Part shown: positions 1-11,155 of the stretch, piece by piece
Layout: each line of letters starts with the position of its first letter
How positions within the stretch are numbered: the first letter of the stretch is position 1
Assembly: GCA_963675135.1 (NCBI GenBank)
Contig: OY776123.1
Coordinates: 19,251,840 to 19,315,839 of the forward strand
From: Galeopsis tetrahit
Taxonomy: Eukaryota; Streptophyta; Magnoliopsida; Lamiales; Lamiaceae
Direction of reading: 5' to 3'
DNA length: 64,000 nt
Made by a program: the position numbers and the translations under genes
The notes under the pieces: generated by a model
What the model was told of the DNA's origin: nothing
The model's input: only the letters and a program-made list of their open reading frames with translations
The model's database searches: none

Positions 1-250
1 TTGGCAAATTTACTAAAATAATTTTGACTTATTCGGCTACTACATGACTAAAACAATGTTACTACAAGACCAAAATTTTATCACTACAAGGTCAAAAGTA
101 TATTATTACATGTTCAAAAATATTCTAAAGACTTAATTTTTTGGTGAATTTGTCAGAATGTTTTGACATATAGTATTAAATTATTTGTCTTGTAGTGGTA
201 ATATTTTGGCCTTGTAGTAACAATATTTTGGTCAGATAGTAAACCACCTG
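1..250. repeat. Diverged inverted repeat (hairpin-like)
   Basis: The left arm (about 44-140) and right arm (about 150-232) are imperfect reverse complements. Both carry the core TACTACAAG followed by a CCAAAAT-type string. No flanking target duplication is clear. It is probably an old foldback or MITE-like repeat. Nothing coding is visible. Confidence 0.45.
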
Positions 251-1060
251 TTTGAAATCTGTGAATTTTCTGGATAATCCGGATCCAGACTTATGACCCA
301 CGAATTTTTTAAAATTGACTTAATTTGATTTTTGAGATTAGGGTTTTAATTTACCTAATTGGGATGAAATACATGTATGCAATATTTCACATAAAACTGA
401 GCTCTTATCTTTCTACTTTCCTCACAATTGAAATGGAGTAATACTTCGAATTTAATCCGACGTGGATTAAATATCATGCATTTTTTATCTATTGATTTCA
501 TTTACTTATCTCGTAACCTGTTTTAAAAAAAAAAAGAGTAATCTAAAGAAGAAAATATTATTTCTACTATAATTCTATGTTATTAAATTTATGGGAGTAT
601 ATTATTTGTCAGCTTTTTAGTTGAAAGTAATTGAACAACAAATACATTCAATTTCCATCTACTTTTTGGAGTAGTTTTTATGGTCTTTCTTTCAATCCAA
701 TTCGCGCTTCTCAATGCAATTTAAATTTTGAATTAGTGGTACACTAAATGTTAAATTCGAGCATTATTTAATACACCGTATGTATCTACTAAATTACCTT
801 CAAAACAAGTATTTAAATCCTTCTGAATCTGGACCGTCGAATGTGCTTTCTACGGAGTACTATTAAATTACGAAAAATCACCATTTCGTATTTATGGCTG
901 ACTGCCAACTTAAAAAAAAAAAAAAGGGATCGAAACCGGAACATAGTAATTTATAAATAAATTTGTAAATTATATATTCAATAAAATATTATTTATTGTG
1001 CTTGAATTTATCCATAAAATTTTAAATATGAATATTCTTAGGGCTAGTCTTATGTGAAAT
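251..1060. other. AT-rich non-coding stretch
   Basis: AT-rich DNA with homopolymer runs. I see no open reading frame of note, RNA gene or clear transposon end. Confidence 0.5.
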
Positions 1061-1078
1061 ATTGCAGCATTTCAGTCA

Positions 1079-1195
1079 TTCACACTCACATTCTTTATAA
1101 ATACACCCACTGACAGCTCAACCCACATTTTTTATAAATACACCAACTGACAGTTCAATTCACACCCATATTTTTTATAAATACACCCACTAGAA
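1079..1195. repeat. Short tandem repeat, about three units
   Basis: Three imperfect units of roughly 38-46 bp share the core TTTATAAATACACC followed by CACTGACAG-like sequence. No function is evident. Confidence 0.55.
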
Positions 1196-1334
1196 GAAAT
1201 TGTACTTAGTCGTCTTCTTCGAGCAGTTTTCGGCCACCCCAGACCGCGGTCGAACACTGCAATTTACGACGGTCTTAATCTTTAAATATTTTCTATTTCT
1301 TTAAATATTCTTTAATAATTATTATGGATCAATG

Positions 1335-1765
1335 TTATTTTATATTACTACATGCAATAATATATGTTACTATATGTTATAATGTGAGTTACTTAATCAA
1401 TAAAAATTCTAGAAAAAAAATACTACATAAAAGAATCGGTATTACTATATAAAAAATTATATGTTACTACATACTACAGTTTGAATTACTATATTAAATA
1501 TGCGTTTGTTACTATATGTAACTTTATCAAATGATTTGCATTACAACATGGTTATTGTTTTTACTACATGCGATAATATATGTTACTACGTATTATAATG
1601 TGAGTTACTACATTAACAAAAATACTAGAAAAAAACGTGTTACTAAATAAAAAAAAAAATTGTATTAGTATAAAATAGTTTGTGTTGTTACTACATAAAA
1701 TAATGTGTGTTACTACATATTACAATTTGAATTACTACATTTAATATCCCGTGTTCGACAATAAA
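1335..1765. repeat. Diverged direct duplication, about 216-248 bp
   Basis: Two direct copies share blocks such as ATAATATATGTTACTA, TATAATGTGAGTTACT and a CTAGAAAAAAA string. The offset is 216 bp at the first block and about 248 bp at the last, so indels have accumulated. TTACTACAT-type motifs recur throughout. Non-coding. Confidence 0.55.
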
Positions 1766-2051
1766 ATAAAAGATAAAAAAATCACAGAAACTGGTAAAAT
1801 AAACGGGTTAAAATTTTTGGTCAAAATTAGAACACAAGCGGGCCAGTTGACAAATAAATTAAAAATTAACCCAGCTGAATTAATGGAGGCCCAATAATAT
1901 ATATTTTCAACCCATTAACTTAATAAGTCAATATTTTCAGCCCAATTGACTTAATTGGTCAATATTGCATGTATGCAATATTGCATATAAGTTTTTGTGA
2001 TATTCTTAATCTATATAATAAAGAACTTCATTTCCTATACTAAACTACATA

Positions 2052-2303
2052 TTTATTCTCAAATATATTTTTTTGAAGTCTCGGGTATCCGGTTCAAGGC
2101 CGACTAATCCCGGGGGACCAATCCCACCGCCCACTTGCGGGGGTCCCGTTTAAAGCCAGAGCGCAAACTCTGTATGGACATGGCCCCATATAAATTGTTT
2201 GTACCTTAGGGGTTTCGAACCTGAGACCTAGAGAGGAGCACACTCCTAAATCCCAAGCCTACACCACTAGGCCAACTCCTTGAGGTTTATTCTCAAATAT
2301 ATT
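2052..2303 (-). mobile_element. tRNA-derived SINE (Au-like) with 18-bp target duplication
   Basis: The SINE body is 2070-2285 on the minus strand. Its tRNA-like head lies at the right, with a B box reading GGTTCGAAACC. Its tail lies at the left and ends in a short A run on the minus strand, seen as T residues at 2068-2074. The block GGTCCCCCGGGATTAGTCGG in the body is characteristic of the Au SINE family as I remember it. The flanks 2052-2069 and 2286-2303 are identical 18-bp direct repeats, the mark of LINE-assisted insertion. Confidence 0.85.
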
Positions 2304-2318
2304 GAGTAGGGCGATGTC

Positions 2319-3579
2319 TAGAGCTGTCAAAACGGGCTAACGGGGCGGGCCGGTCCACAACCCACTTCAACCCGTCATTTTAAGGGTTTTGGCGGGCCGG
2401 TCCACGGTGGGGACGGGCTGAAAAATACTCAACCCAACCCACGGCGGATTGCGGGCTAGCCCACGGGCTTTTTTTTATTATATATTAATATTTTACTTTT
2501 TTACATTTATTATTATGTACGGAGTATATAATTACTAAAAAAAAAATTAAAATAAAGTACACATAATTTGGAATAATCTTTGATTAAACCCACACATTGT
2601 TATGTCAATAATTTTAATCTCTTATAATTAGAAAGTAGACCTCAAATATATATTATTTTGTTTAATTAACAAATTAATCGAACTAAAATTTAAACCTTCA
2701 AATTGTTTAAATTCTTATTGCATGAAAGAATTCCGTCTCATCTAAAAGTCCGAACTTGTAGAGAGGTGGAGAATTAATTCTTGTATATTAATTTCTAACA
2801 CTCCCCCTCACTCGTAGGCCGGATTAACACCTCTTACCCTTTTTTTTGGGGAGGAGGCCCATCGAGTGGACAATTTAAATGGGTGGAGTGCTTTCAACAG
2901 GAATCGAACCCAGATCGTTTTGCCCGGTTTGCTCTGATACCATGTGAACAATAATATTTGATCACCGTTGAATTGGTGATGTGAGCCGCTTGTATTAATA
3001 TAATGAGATTACAAGAGATATACATGGAATGTCTAACAACCTTATCACTATCACTAATAATATTTACGAAGATATAATAAGATTAATCAAAAACTTGACA
3101 AATCAATTCAACTATGAGTAGTAAATATTAATTTGTGAATACACGTCTCACCATACTCTCTCTCAATCTACTAATGATAATTATGCTCTTATAAAAGAAT
3201 AAGTTAAAAAAAAGATTTAAATCTACATTAATTATTATATCTCTCATGTGAATACATGGACGACAATGGTGTATTTTCATTATCAAATCTTAATTTTGTG
3301 TGATTTTGAATCGTGATTTAAAGTTGAATTGAATTCATAAATTTTTATTTATCACATTTTTACTTACAATTCAACTTAAAAAATAAAAAAATATATTTTT
3401 TAAAAGCCTGCGGGTCAACCCGCCCCGTCCACGGTCCAACCCGCTAAAACCCACGACCCATACGGTCTAGTCCATACGGGCCTGCTTTTTAAACGGGCCT
3501 AAATTACTCAACCCAACCCACTTTTTTTATAGGCGGGGACGGGTCAACCCAACGGGCCTAGCCCATTTTAACAGCTCTA
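2319..3579. mobile_element. hAT non-autonomous element with perfect 8-bp duplication
   Basis: The terminal inverted repeats begin TAGAGCTGT(C/T)AAAA(C/T)GGGCTA. The identical 8-bp duplications GCGATGTC flank it at 2311-2318 and 3580-3587, diagnostic of the hAT superfamily. The ends are rich in GGGC/GCCC strings and the middle is AT-rich. A TRIM-like piece lies inside. No transposase reading frame is seen. Confidence 0.88.
2722..2955 (-). mobile_element. TRIM-like retroelement fragment
   Basis: Minus-strand order is a primer-binding-like site TGGTATCAGAGC near 2930-2943, a short non-coding body, a G-rich polypurine-like stretch near 2800-2812, then a short terminal repeat (about 2722-2800) related to repeats at 5.4-6.0 kb. 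The segment on the 5' side of the primer site does not match that repeat. It lacks coding capacity, as TRIMs do. Confidence 0.55.
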
Positions 3580-3980
3580 GCGATGTCTATCGGGCTGACC
3601 CTAGCCCTATAGAGCCAGCCCTACAGGGTCACGGGTTAAATGGGCTAGGGCCTTAACCGGTTCATACTTAACGGTCCTACAATTGTTGGGACTTAACTCT
3701 AACCCTAGCGGGCCACGGGCTAAACGGGTCACTAACGGACTACAATATATTTTTTTAATTTTTTTAATTTTAAAATGAAATGTCTCAATTGACGCGTCCA
3801 ACAAATAAATAAAATAAAAATATATATAATTAGTCAGTGATCATTAAATGAGAAAATAAAAGTATAATTTAAACACAATTCTAGAACTCATGAATCTTTA
3901 ATATGGTCAAATAAATATCATAATCTAATAAAAAGTTAGTAATAATGACTAATGGATGTTAATGAGTTGCTTAATACTTA

Positions 3981-5081
3981 GGGTATGATTGGTATAGTGG
4001 AATAGACCATGAATGGAATCACCATTTATGGATATATTCCAAATTTGATGATTGGTATGATTTATGGAATGAAATCATCATTCATTGTGGAATGGTGATT
4101 CCCAAATGTATGAAATTCTCATTCCTTCCCACCCCCATGGGTTTAAGGAAGGAATCAAAATTTTAATAAATTCTGTAATAAAAATTATTAATAATAATAT
4201 TTAATAATAATAATAAATTATAATATTTAATAAAAATATATAATCTAAAAATAAAATAAAATATAATAATATATTAATTTTAGCGATAATATTAAATATA
4301 ATAACATAAAAAATAATTTAATTTTTTAAAAAAATATAAATAATAAAAAGTACTATATACTCCCTCCGTCCCTGAAAAGTTTGCGGGGAATCTTGGGCAC
4401 ATGGTTTAAGAAAAAAGTGTAATGATGAGAGTGTTGAGGGATAATTTTGTAAACTTTTATATATAAAGTAAATAAAGTAGGTGGGTTGAGTGTATGGTGG
4501 GTCCCAAAAGTAATGGCATAAAGGGTAAATATGTGTATATTGTAAGGGTGAGGATTGTAATGATTATTTCTATTTTGGGGTATGCAAACTTTTCGGGGAC
4601 AAACAAAAAAGGAAAGTATGAAAACTTTTCAGGGACGGAGGGAGTAGTATATACAATATATTATTTTCAATAATATAAAATAATAGTATAATAATTTTTG
4701 ATAATATAAATAATAAAAAAATTAATTTATTTAATATTAAAAATAATTATAATATTAGAGTATTATTTTTATATAAAATATATATTTATTATAAATAAAA
4801 AAATTAAACAAATATATATTAATAATAATAATAACTTTTCCGTATGATTATTAAAATATTATGAATAAAAATAATATATTTTTAACAATAATCAATAATA
4901 TTAATTTTAAATAATTGTAATATATTTTTAACAACACTCAATAATAATAATTTAAAATAAATTTAACAATACTACATTTAATTCTCACGTTCATTCCCAT
5001 GGTATACCAATCATATAGGAATGATCATTCTTATGTCATTCCATTCAGCCCCAAATTCATTCAATCATACCAATCATGCCC
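3981..5081. mobile_element. PIF/Harbinger-like (Tourist-type) element, TTA duplication
   Basis: The ends are inverted repeats GGG(T/C)ATGATTGGTAT. TTA flanks both sides, at 3978-3980 and 5082-5084. The interior is extremely AT-rich and holds a nested Stowaway element at 4360-4644. No transposase is visible. Confidence 0.8.
4360..4644. mobile_element. Stowaway-like MITE nested in a PIF-like element
   Basis: The terminal inverted repeat is CTCCCTCCGTCCCTGAAAAG, with its complement at the right end. TA dinucleotides flank it at 4358-4359 and 4645-4646. Length 285 bp, with no coding capacity. Confidence 0.88.
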
Positions 5082-5387
5082 TTATAGTTATGCACCAAAT
5101 GACCCAAAGTTTGTTTGCAAGTTACTGAGTATTTATTAAAAAAGAAAAGAAAAAAGTGTAACAATTCGGGCTTGCGGCCTGGCCCGATTTAGCCCACGGG
5201 CTAACCGGTCCGGGTCAAAAAAACCTGAATTTAAACGGGCCTACGATTCATGAACCCTAACCCTGCATTTTTTAGAGTTAAACGGGTCAGCCCGGTTAGC
5301 CCTGCCCGGATAAACATCTCTAAGTAGGGGTGGGGTATTTTAAACATTTCACTTACTTTATAAAAATTACTATAATTTGAGACATAC

Positions 5388-6005
5388 TTAATAGGAATTA
5401 ATATACAAGAATTAATTCCCAACGAAGCGGAATTCTTTCATGGTATCAGCAAACGACCTAGGTTCAATTCCTGTTGAAAACACTCCACCCATTTAAATTG
5501 TCCACTTGATGGGCCTCCTCCTCAAAAAAGGGTAATAGGTGTTAATCCGGTCCACAAGTGAGGGGAGTGTTAGGAATTAATATACAAGAATTAATTCTCC
5601 ACCTCTCTACAAGTTCGGATTTCTCTACGAGTTCGGACTTTTAATTCCTAACACTCCACCTCTTACCCTTTTTGGGGAGGAGGTCCATCGAGTAGACAAT
5701 TTAAATGGGTGTTAATCCGGCCCACGAGTGAGGGGGGTGTTATGAATTAATATACAAGAATTAATTCTCCACCTCTCTACAAGTTCGGACTTTTAATTCT
5801 TAACACTCCCCCTCACTCCACCTCTTACCTTTTTTGGGGAGGAGGCTCATCGAGTGGACAATTTAAATGGGTGGAGTGCTTTCAACAGGAATCGAACCCA
5901 GATCGTTTGCCTGGTTTGCTCTGATATCATAAAAGAATTTCGTCTCATTTAAAAGCTCGAACTTGTAGAGAGGTGGAGAATTAATTCTTGTTTATTAATT
6001 CCTAA
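5388..6005. mobile_element. Rearranged cluster of TRIM pieces
   Basis: Short terminal repeats containing GGAATTAATATACAAGAATT recur in direct and inverted orientation (near 5392, 5573, 5745 and, inverted, near 5965-6004). Degenerate primer-binding sites for methionine tRNA (TGGTATCAG, and the complement GCTCTGATATCA) mark plus- and minus-strand units. The bodies are short and non-coding, as expected for TRIM elements. The mixed orientations indicate insertion plus rearrangement. Confidence 0.6.
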
Positions 6006-6440
6006 CCATACTCAAAAGGAATGTATGAATATCTTTGTAGGAAATTCTAATTAACTCTCTTAATTTTAAATGAACTTCAACTAGTGTTAGCAAATTCTAA
6101 TATCAATTTAGAGCCGGACCGTTTTCTAATTAAAGTTAATATTTCGTTGTTTGTAAATTTTTAAAAGTGATAGTATTGATAGACATGAATGATTTTTTAA
6201 TAAGTCAAAAACAACTCCCGTGAAACCTATATATTTATAGGGTAGGGTTGGTGTAAACTCAAGGACACCATGCACCTGAGTTGACCGTTGATCTATCAAC
6301 GTTTGATTTTTTTTTTTAAAGAAAATTTACACTTTTCAACAATATTTTCAATTATATTAACATACACTTTTATTTTTTAATTTATTAACAATATAAGACA
6401 ATCCTTAAAACCTATAAACAAAATGAGACAAAAAAGTTTA
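6006..6440. other. AT-rich non-coding stretch
   Basis: I see no gene, RNA gene or bounded element between the TRIM cluster and the PIF-like element that follows. Confidence 0.4.
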
Positions 6441-6640
6441 GGAGGGTATATTCAATTGAGATTCTGTTGGATTTTTTTGTACTTTAAAAAGTCAGTGGAT
6501 TTAGAAAATCCATAGACTCTGTGCAGAGTTTGACTGGCTTTTTTATTGATTTATATGGATTTTCATAGATTTGACAGAATTCTAAATACACATTTTTTTA
6601 TTAATTTACATGGATTTCCATAAAGTACGCCCCTAAAACT

Positions 6641-7098
6641 ATGTATGCAAACGTATATCGAACACACTTGTATATAAAAAAAATTATCTAAATTATTTAG
6701 AAAAAATACCAAAACTATATTAGTTAAAAAAAAAAATTATTATTCATCATTATTATTCTCATACTGTGTTGTAATTGGTTTTGAGAAAGCAATTCCAAAT
6801 TTTCTCTTCCATGTCAAGATGTGGTGAATTTTGATCTTCTTCATATTCGATTGGAAATTCATGACAAACTATGGATGCAAACGTATATCGAACACACTTG
6901 TATATAAAAAAAATTATCTAAATTATTTAGAAAAAATACCAAAAATATATTAGTTCAAAAAAAAAATTATTATTCATCATTATTATTCTCATACTGTGTT
7001 GTAATTGGTTTTGAGAAAGCAATTCCAAATTTTCTCTTCCATGTCAAAATGTGGTGAATTTTGATCTTCTTCATATTCGATTGGAAATTCATGACATT
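6641..7098. repeat. 230-bp direct tandem duplication
   Basis: Two nearly identical copies start at 6641 and 6871, each from a GCAAACGTATATCGAAC block to an ATTCATGACA block. Differences are few, so the duplication is recent relative to the host element. Confidence 0.85.
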
Positions 7099-7164
7099 CT
7101 TTCCCGAAGAAAGTTATGTAATCCAGCCAATACTAACTAATTTGAAAATACCAAAAAATCTCTC

Positions 7165-7660
7165 GCGAAATAATTCAATTGCATTTTTGGGGTAACGACC
7201 TTGACCACCAAATTGAATAACTCAATTGCATTTTTGGGGTAACGACCTTCACCACCAAAATCTTTTAGATGATATAGAACACCACATGCTAACTTGATCG
7301 TGAATAAATGTTCTTAGGCGATCGAGAACTTTAAGATCGTGAATAAATGTTCTTAGACGATTGTGAATATATTATTGCTAAATGTTCTTAGGCGATCGAG
7401 AACTTTAAGATCGTGAATAAATGTTCTTAGGCGATCGAGAATATATTATTGCTAATTTAACACTGTCAACTGTGCCAATATACTATAATTTTTAAAGAGA
7501 GAACATAATTTTAAAATACAGAGATGTAATTTTTTCACGATAATAATGATGGTGAAGAATCTGTGATGCTTATTGAAGAACATAGTTACGTTTCTTGATA
7601 TTATTTCGTTTGAAGAATTGAAGAACATAGTTACGTTTCTTGATATTATTTCGTTTGAAG
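7165..7660. repeat. Cluster of short tandem duplications
   Basis: Three separate duplications lie close together: a roughly 48-bp unit around TTTTTGGGGTAACGACC (7165-7260), a roughly 75-bp unit around TTCTTAGGCGATCGAGAA (7310-7455), and a 42-bp unit around ACATAGTTACGTTTCTTG (7578-7660). All are inside the 6441-8049 element. Confidence 0.75.
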
Positions 7661-8159
7661 AAGAGGGTTGTGTAGGATTTTGTGGTTGGAATTACAGCAA
7701 GAATGTCTGTATGTGCTTTCGAAGGCGGCTTTGAAATTTTGTTAGAAGAACAACAAAGTTTTTTTTTTCTTCTCTTTCAGGGCCTTCTGAGAGAATCCGC
7801 TGAAATCTCTAGTTTTTAGAAGAGATTTTGAATAGTGAAATTTATTTATATTTTTGAAGGAGAATCCAACGAAATCCATAGAGTATTAAAATACATAGAT
7901 TGTTGAATACCTAAAGATTTCTAAAGACTTTTTAAAATCCGTATTGAATACCTCAAAATTTTGAAAGACTTTTAAAAGTCCGGATTGAATACCCCCAAAT
8001 TTTAAAAGTCCAAAAAAATCCAACAAAATCTCAATTGAATACACCCTCCTTAGTAAAACAATTAAGACCGGTCATAAAATCCCAATTATACTCTTTCTTT
8101 ATTAAATCAACAATTAAATCTAATAATATACTCTATCATAATCAATTTCTCATTTCTCT

Positions 8160-9530
8160 CAAAACCCTAATGGCCGCCTCCCTTATTTTGAATTTGGGTG
8201 AGTCTCCGAGAACCGAGACGACGGACTGTGTGTGAGTGTGAGTGGCGGAGATGGATGAGGGTGGTGGCGTCGACGCATGAACAACGGCGGAAGAAGAGTT
8301 TCCGGCCACTTTCCTTCATCTCCGATCATCCCGCGCCGTCGTCCCGCCTACCATTCTCTTTCTCACCTCTCCCCCTCACTCCTCCGCCTAGAATTGCTTT
8401 CGTAGAGAGAGAGAGAGGCTGGCCCATCAGATCGAAATCTCCAACCCTTTGTTGAGTTTCATGATGATCTGGATTAAATTGTTCCATTTGACGATAATTG
8501 TTAGTTATTGTACAGTGTGAAAGCCTCTGAATTCTCATGATTCAATCCATGGATGATTCATGAAAACAAGTTGTTTCAGTATGTTGGTTTGAGGTAACGA
8601 TTCTGTTTTTTTTTAGATTTACTTGGTTTTGATTACGACCCTGGGATGAAAATGCTTGTTTCTGCCTCCTTTGAGTTTCACCTTCATTCCTTGGGATAAT
8701 TGAATTTATGCGTTTTTTGGGTTGTCTATGTATGTATACTCAATTTCTGATATTTGAAGACTACATTCGTTTTGATGTGTGATCATCAATGTAAAGATTT
8801 TCTTTCCACTATATATTGCATCTATATATTGTTCAAGGAAAAATAAGCATTTTATGGATAATGTAGCTTTATTATAACATTACTTCGAATCAGTTTCATC
8901 TTAAATTTGGTTGAGTATCATGATTCTTTTCTTTTGCGCAATTCCTTCCTAGATTCCACTTTGTTATGTATACTTAATCATTTCTGCTTTGTTGCTTATT
9001 TAAGCAACATAAATATATCCTCCCTGTTTTTTTTTGTTTTTGCTTTTTCTTTATTTGTTTCTCCCTTTTTTATATTTCTTTTATGTGATGATGATTATTG
9101 AATAAATTCAATTTAATTGAGCAGATTGGTTCTTGGATATGCGTATCTTGCTTTTTAGTGCTTCAAAACTGTAGAGAAAAACAGACTTGAGATTTCAGAA
9201 CTCCGGTTTTGGTGTCAATATTGGGTAAAGATTCATCCTGGATTCAATCGAAATGCACTAGTAAATATTTGGGGAATTATATTTCTTCTAATTCTACTTC
9301 GTTGTTGATAGATTCCTCCTGGGTTCAATCGAAAATGCATCAGGCATTCACCAAGAGTAACGATATTCTCAATCTCTGCCGTGAGTGCACATGATTCATC
9401 CGCCTATAATACTATTGATGAATTAAATCAAGGAGTTTGTGATATACAAGCTATTGGAGTTTGCACTTATTTGTAAGCATGTTTCAGAATTCTAATGTAA
9501 ATTTTAGATTCAATAGTTTATTTACTTCAA
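8160..9530 (+). other. Possible transcribed unit or decayed gene 5' region
   Basis: From 8166 the DNA changes from AT-rich to a GC-richer stretch (about 8170-8450) typical of plant first exons. It includes AAACCCTAATGG and a short frame starting at 8170 that reaches a possible donor GTGAGT. T-rich sequence resembling plant introns follows. Around 9209-9394 a 61-residue open frame contains an internal duplication (two copies of a SSW(I/V)QSK string). I recognise no protein family. It could be a non-coding RNA locus, a gene remnant, or captured gene sequence. Transcription cannot be judged from sequence. Confidence 0.3.
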
Positions 9531-9551
9531 GAACTAAGAAAATCATACGCC

Positions 9552-9803
9552 CCTCATCCACGAAAAGTATTCCCATTTGACTTATATTCTTTGTCCAAAA
9601 AGTGTAGTTTCATACCCTTTATGAAAAATATCACCCTTCAACCATCACTTAATTACTCAAATTGCCATCAACTTTATTCACAAACAATCATTTTATTCAC
9701 AATGGACCCCACAATACCCTACAATACCTCACTTTATCTCTTTTATCTACATTTTTTCTTAAAACATGTGTCCCACTCCAATACATTTCATGGACGGATG
9801 GAG
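9552..9803. mobile_element. Stowaway-like MITE
   Basis: The right end matches the Stowaway-type terminus (GGACGGATGGAG followed by TA) and the left end is a diverged counterpart. The interior resembles the element at 12885-13094 in opposite orientation. Confidence 0.7.
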
Positions 9804-9804
9804 T

Positions 9805-10590
9805 AATTATTATAACATGTATGATAAAGTGTTATATTATTATTATGCAATGCACATATTATATATATTCACCAACCTATGTATATATGCACATTAGTTG
9901 CGCATTACGTATAAGACTACAGGCCAATCCGACCTTTGTGTTAAAAATTCCAATGAAATTCGAAATAATTTATTCTAATTTTTCAGTACATCAAAAATTT
10001 AAAACTAACATGCAGAAAACAAACACCTTGAGAATCGAGCGAGTAATCGAATGTGCACAGAATTAATGGTCTGCATATTTGAAAGTATATGTAATTATCG
10101 ATTGCATATATAAAAAACGCATGCATATTTGAAAGTATATGCACTTGTCGGTTGCGTAAAATAATTTTTTTAAATGAATTAATTTTATTAAGTATTTCAT
10201 AATATAATTTATATTTTAATAAATATATTATATGTAAAATAATAACAATATGAATATTTAATTAATTAAAGTATATTTTCGATTAATAAGAAAATTATTG
10301 AATATATAAAAATATGAATGTGGACAAACAGCAAATATGATCTCGAATTTTAGGAAAGTAATTTGAATTGAAAATTGCGCTATAATCGAGGGATAATCTC
10401 TTAATTTTTTAAAATTTAAGACGTTTGACTTTGCATATTTGACATTAATTAATTTAATGATTTGAAAATTCGAAATTAATGGTAAGACAAGGGTAAATTG
10501 GTACAATTATGTATCATTTTGTCTTTAATTGAAACTTTATAAAAAATTAGCCTGAATCTTAAAAACTAGGTGTGGATTGTTCTATATTGT
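9805..10590. other. AT-rich non-coding stretch
   Basis: Contains one small tandem duplication (about 52 bp, 10072-10158, core GCATATTTGAAAGTATATG). Open frames here are short and match nothing I recognise. Confidence 0.4.
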
Positions 10591-10597
10591 TTTTCCC

Positions 10598-10790
10598 CCA
10601 AAGTGCAACACAATATTACTAAAAAGTGTAAGTCAATATAACCGAAAAGTGTAACACAATATTACTAAAAATTGTAAGTGTTTATAACTGAAAAATACAA
10701 CACCATTTTAGTAAAAAGTGTAAGTCATTATAACTGAAAAGTGCAACATAATATTACTAAGTCACAATAACTGAAAAATATAACAAAACT
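10598..10790. repeat. Minisatellite, about four units of 46 bp
   Basis: Imperfect units follow the pattern AAAAGTG(T/C)AACACAATATTACT plus a GTAAGTCA-type half. The last unit is shortened. Non-coding. Confidence 0.65.
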
Positions 10791-11155
10791 ATTTATTATT
10801 GAGTATGTCAACAACTTATATAGTAAATGAACATTTTTATAAGGTTGAATTATACGGTTTGAATCTCTCCTCCATTTTATTTTATTTTTAATCGAACAAT
10901 TTGATAAAAACGATCCCATAATATTAATGACAATTGCTATGAATTGTAGTTGAAAAATATTTTCACACTTTTTATTTATTATTAATATTACACTTTTAGT
11001 AATTATTATTTAAATTTTTATAATTAAGAAAAATATTTATAAAAAAAAGTGCAAGATTTATTTAAAAAAAAAAACAAAAAAAACAAATAAAAAAATGGAA
11101 GAGTGACATGGCACTCAAGTGGACCGTGCATTAAGAGCCTCACTCCTTTTAAAAT

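Larger units (their letters stand above)
2307..5322. mobile_element. Outer hAT-like element, host for nested insertions
   Basis: The left end (TAGGGCGATGTCTATCGGGC) and the right end read on the minus strand (TAGAGATGTTTATCCGGGC) are similar inverted repeats, and GGGC-rich subterminal motifs occur at both ends. Removing the two insertions with clean duplications (2319-3579 and 3981-5081) leaves roughly 640 bp, typical of a non-autonomous element. No 8-bp target duplication is visible at the outer ends, so the boundaries are tentative. Confidence 0.5.
6441..8049. mobile_element. Non-autonomous PIF-like element, 1.6 kb
   Basis: The two ends are inverted repeats starting GGAGGGT(A/G)TATTCAATTGAG, and similarity continues for about 50 bp. 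TTA lies immediately outside both ends (6438-6440 and 8050-8052). The interior carries several local tandem duplications. No transposase domain is recognisable. The TTA duplication suggests PIF/Harbinger, but the assignment rests on the ends only. Confidence 0.75.

Noticed and set aside
7310..7455. CRISPR-like repeat array
   Set aside because: Only two copies of a roughly 75-bp unit with no regular spacers, in plant DNA; simple tandem duplication.
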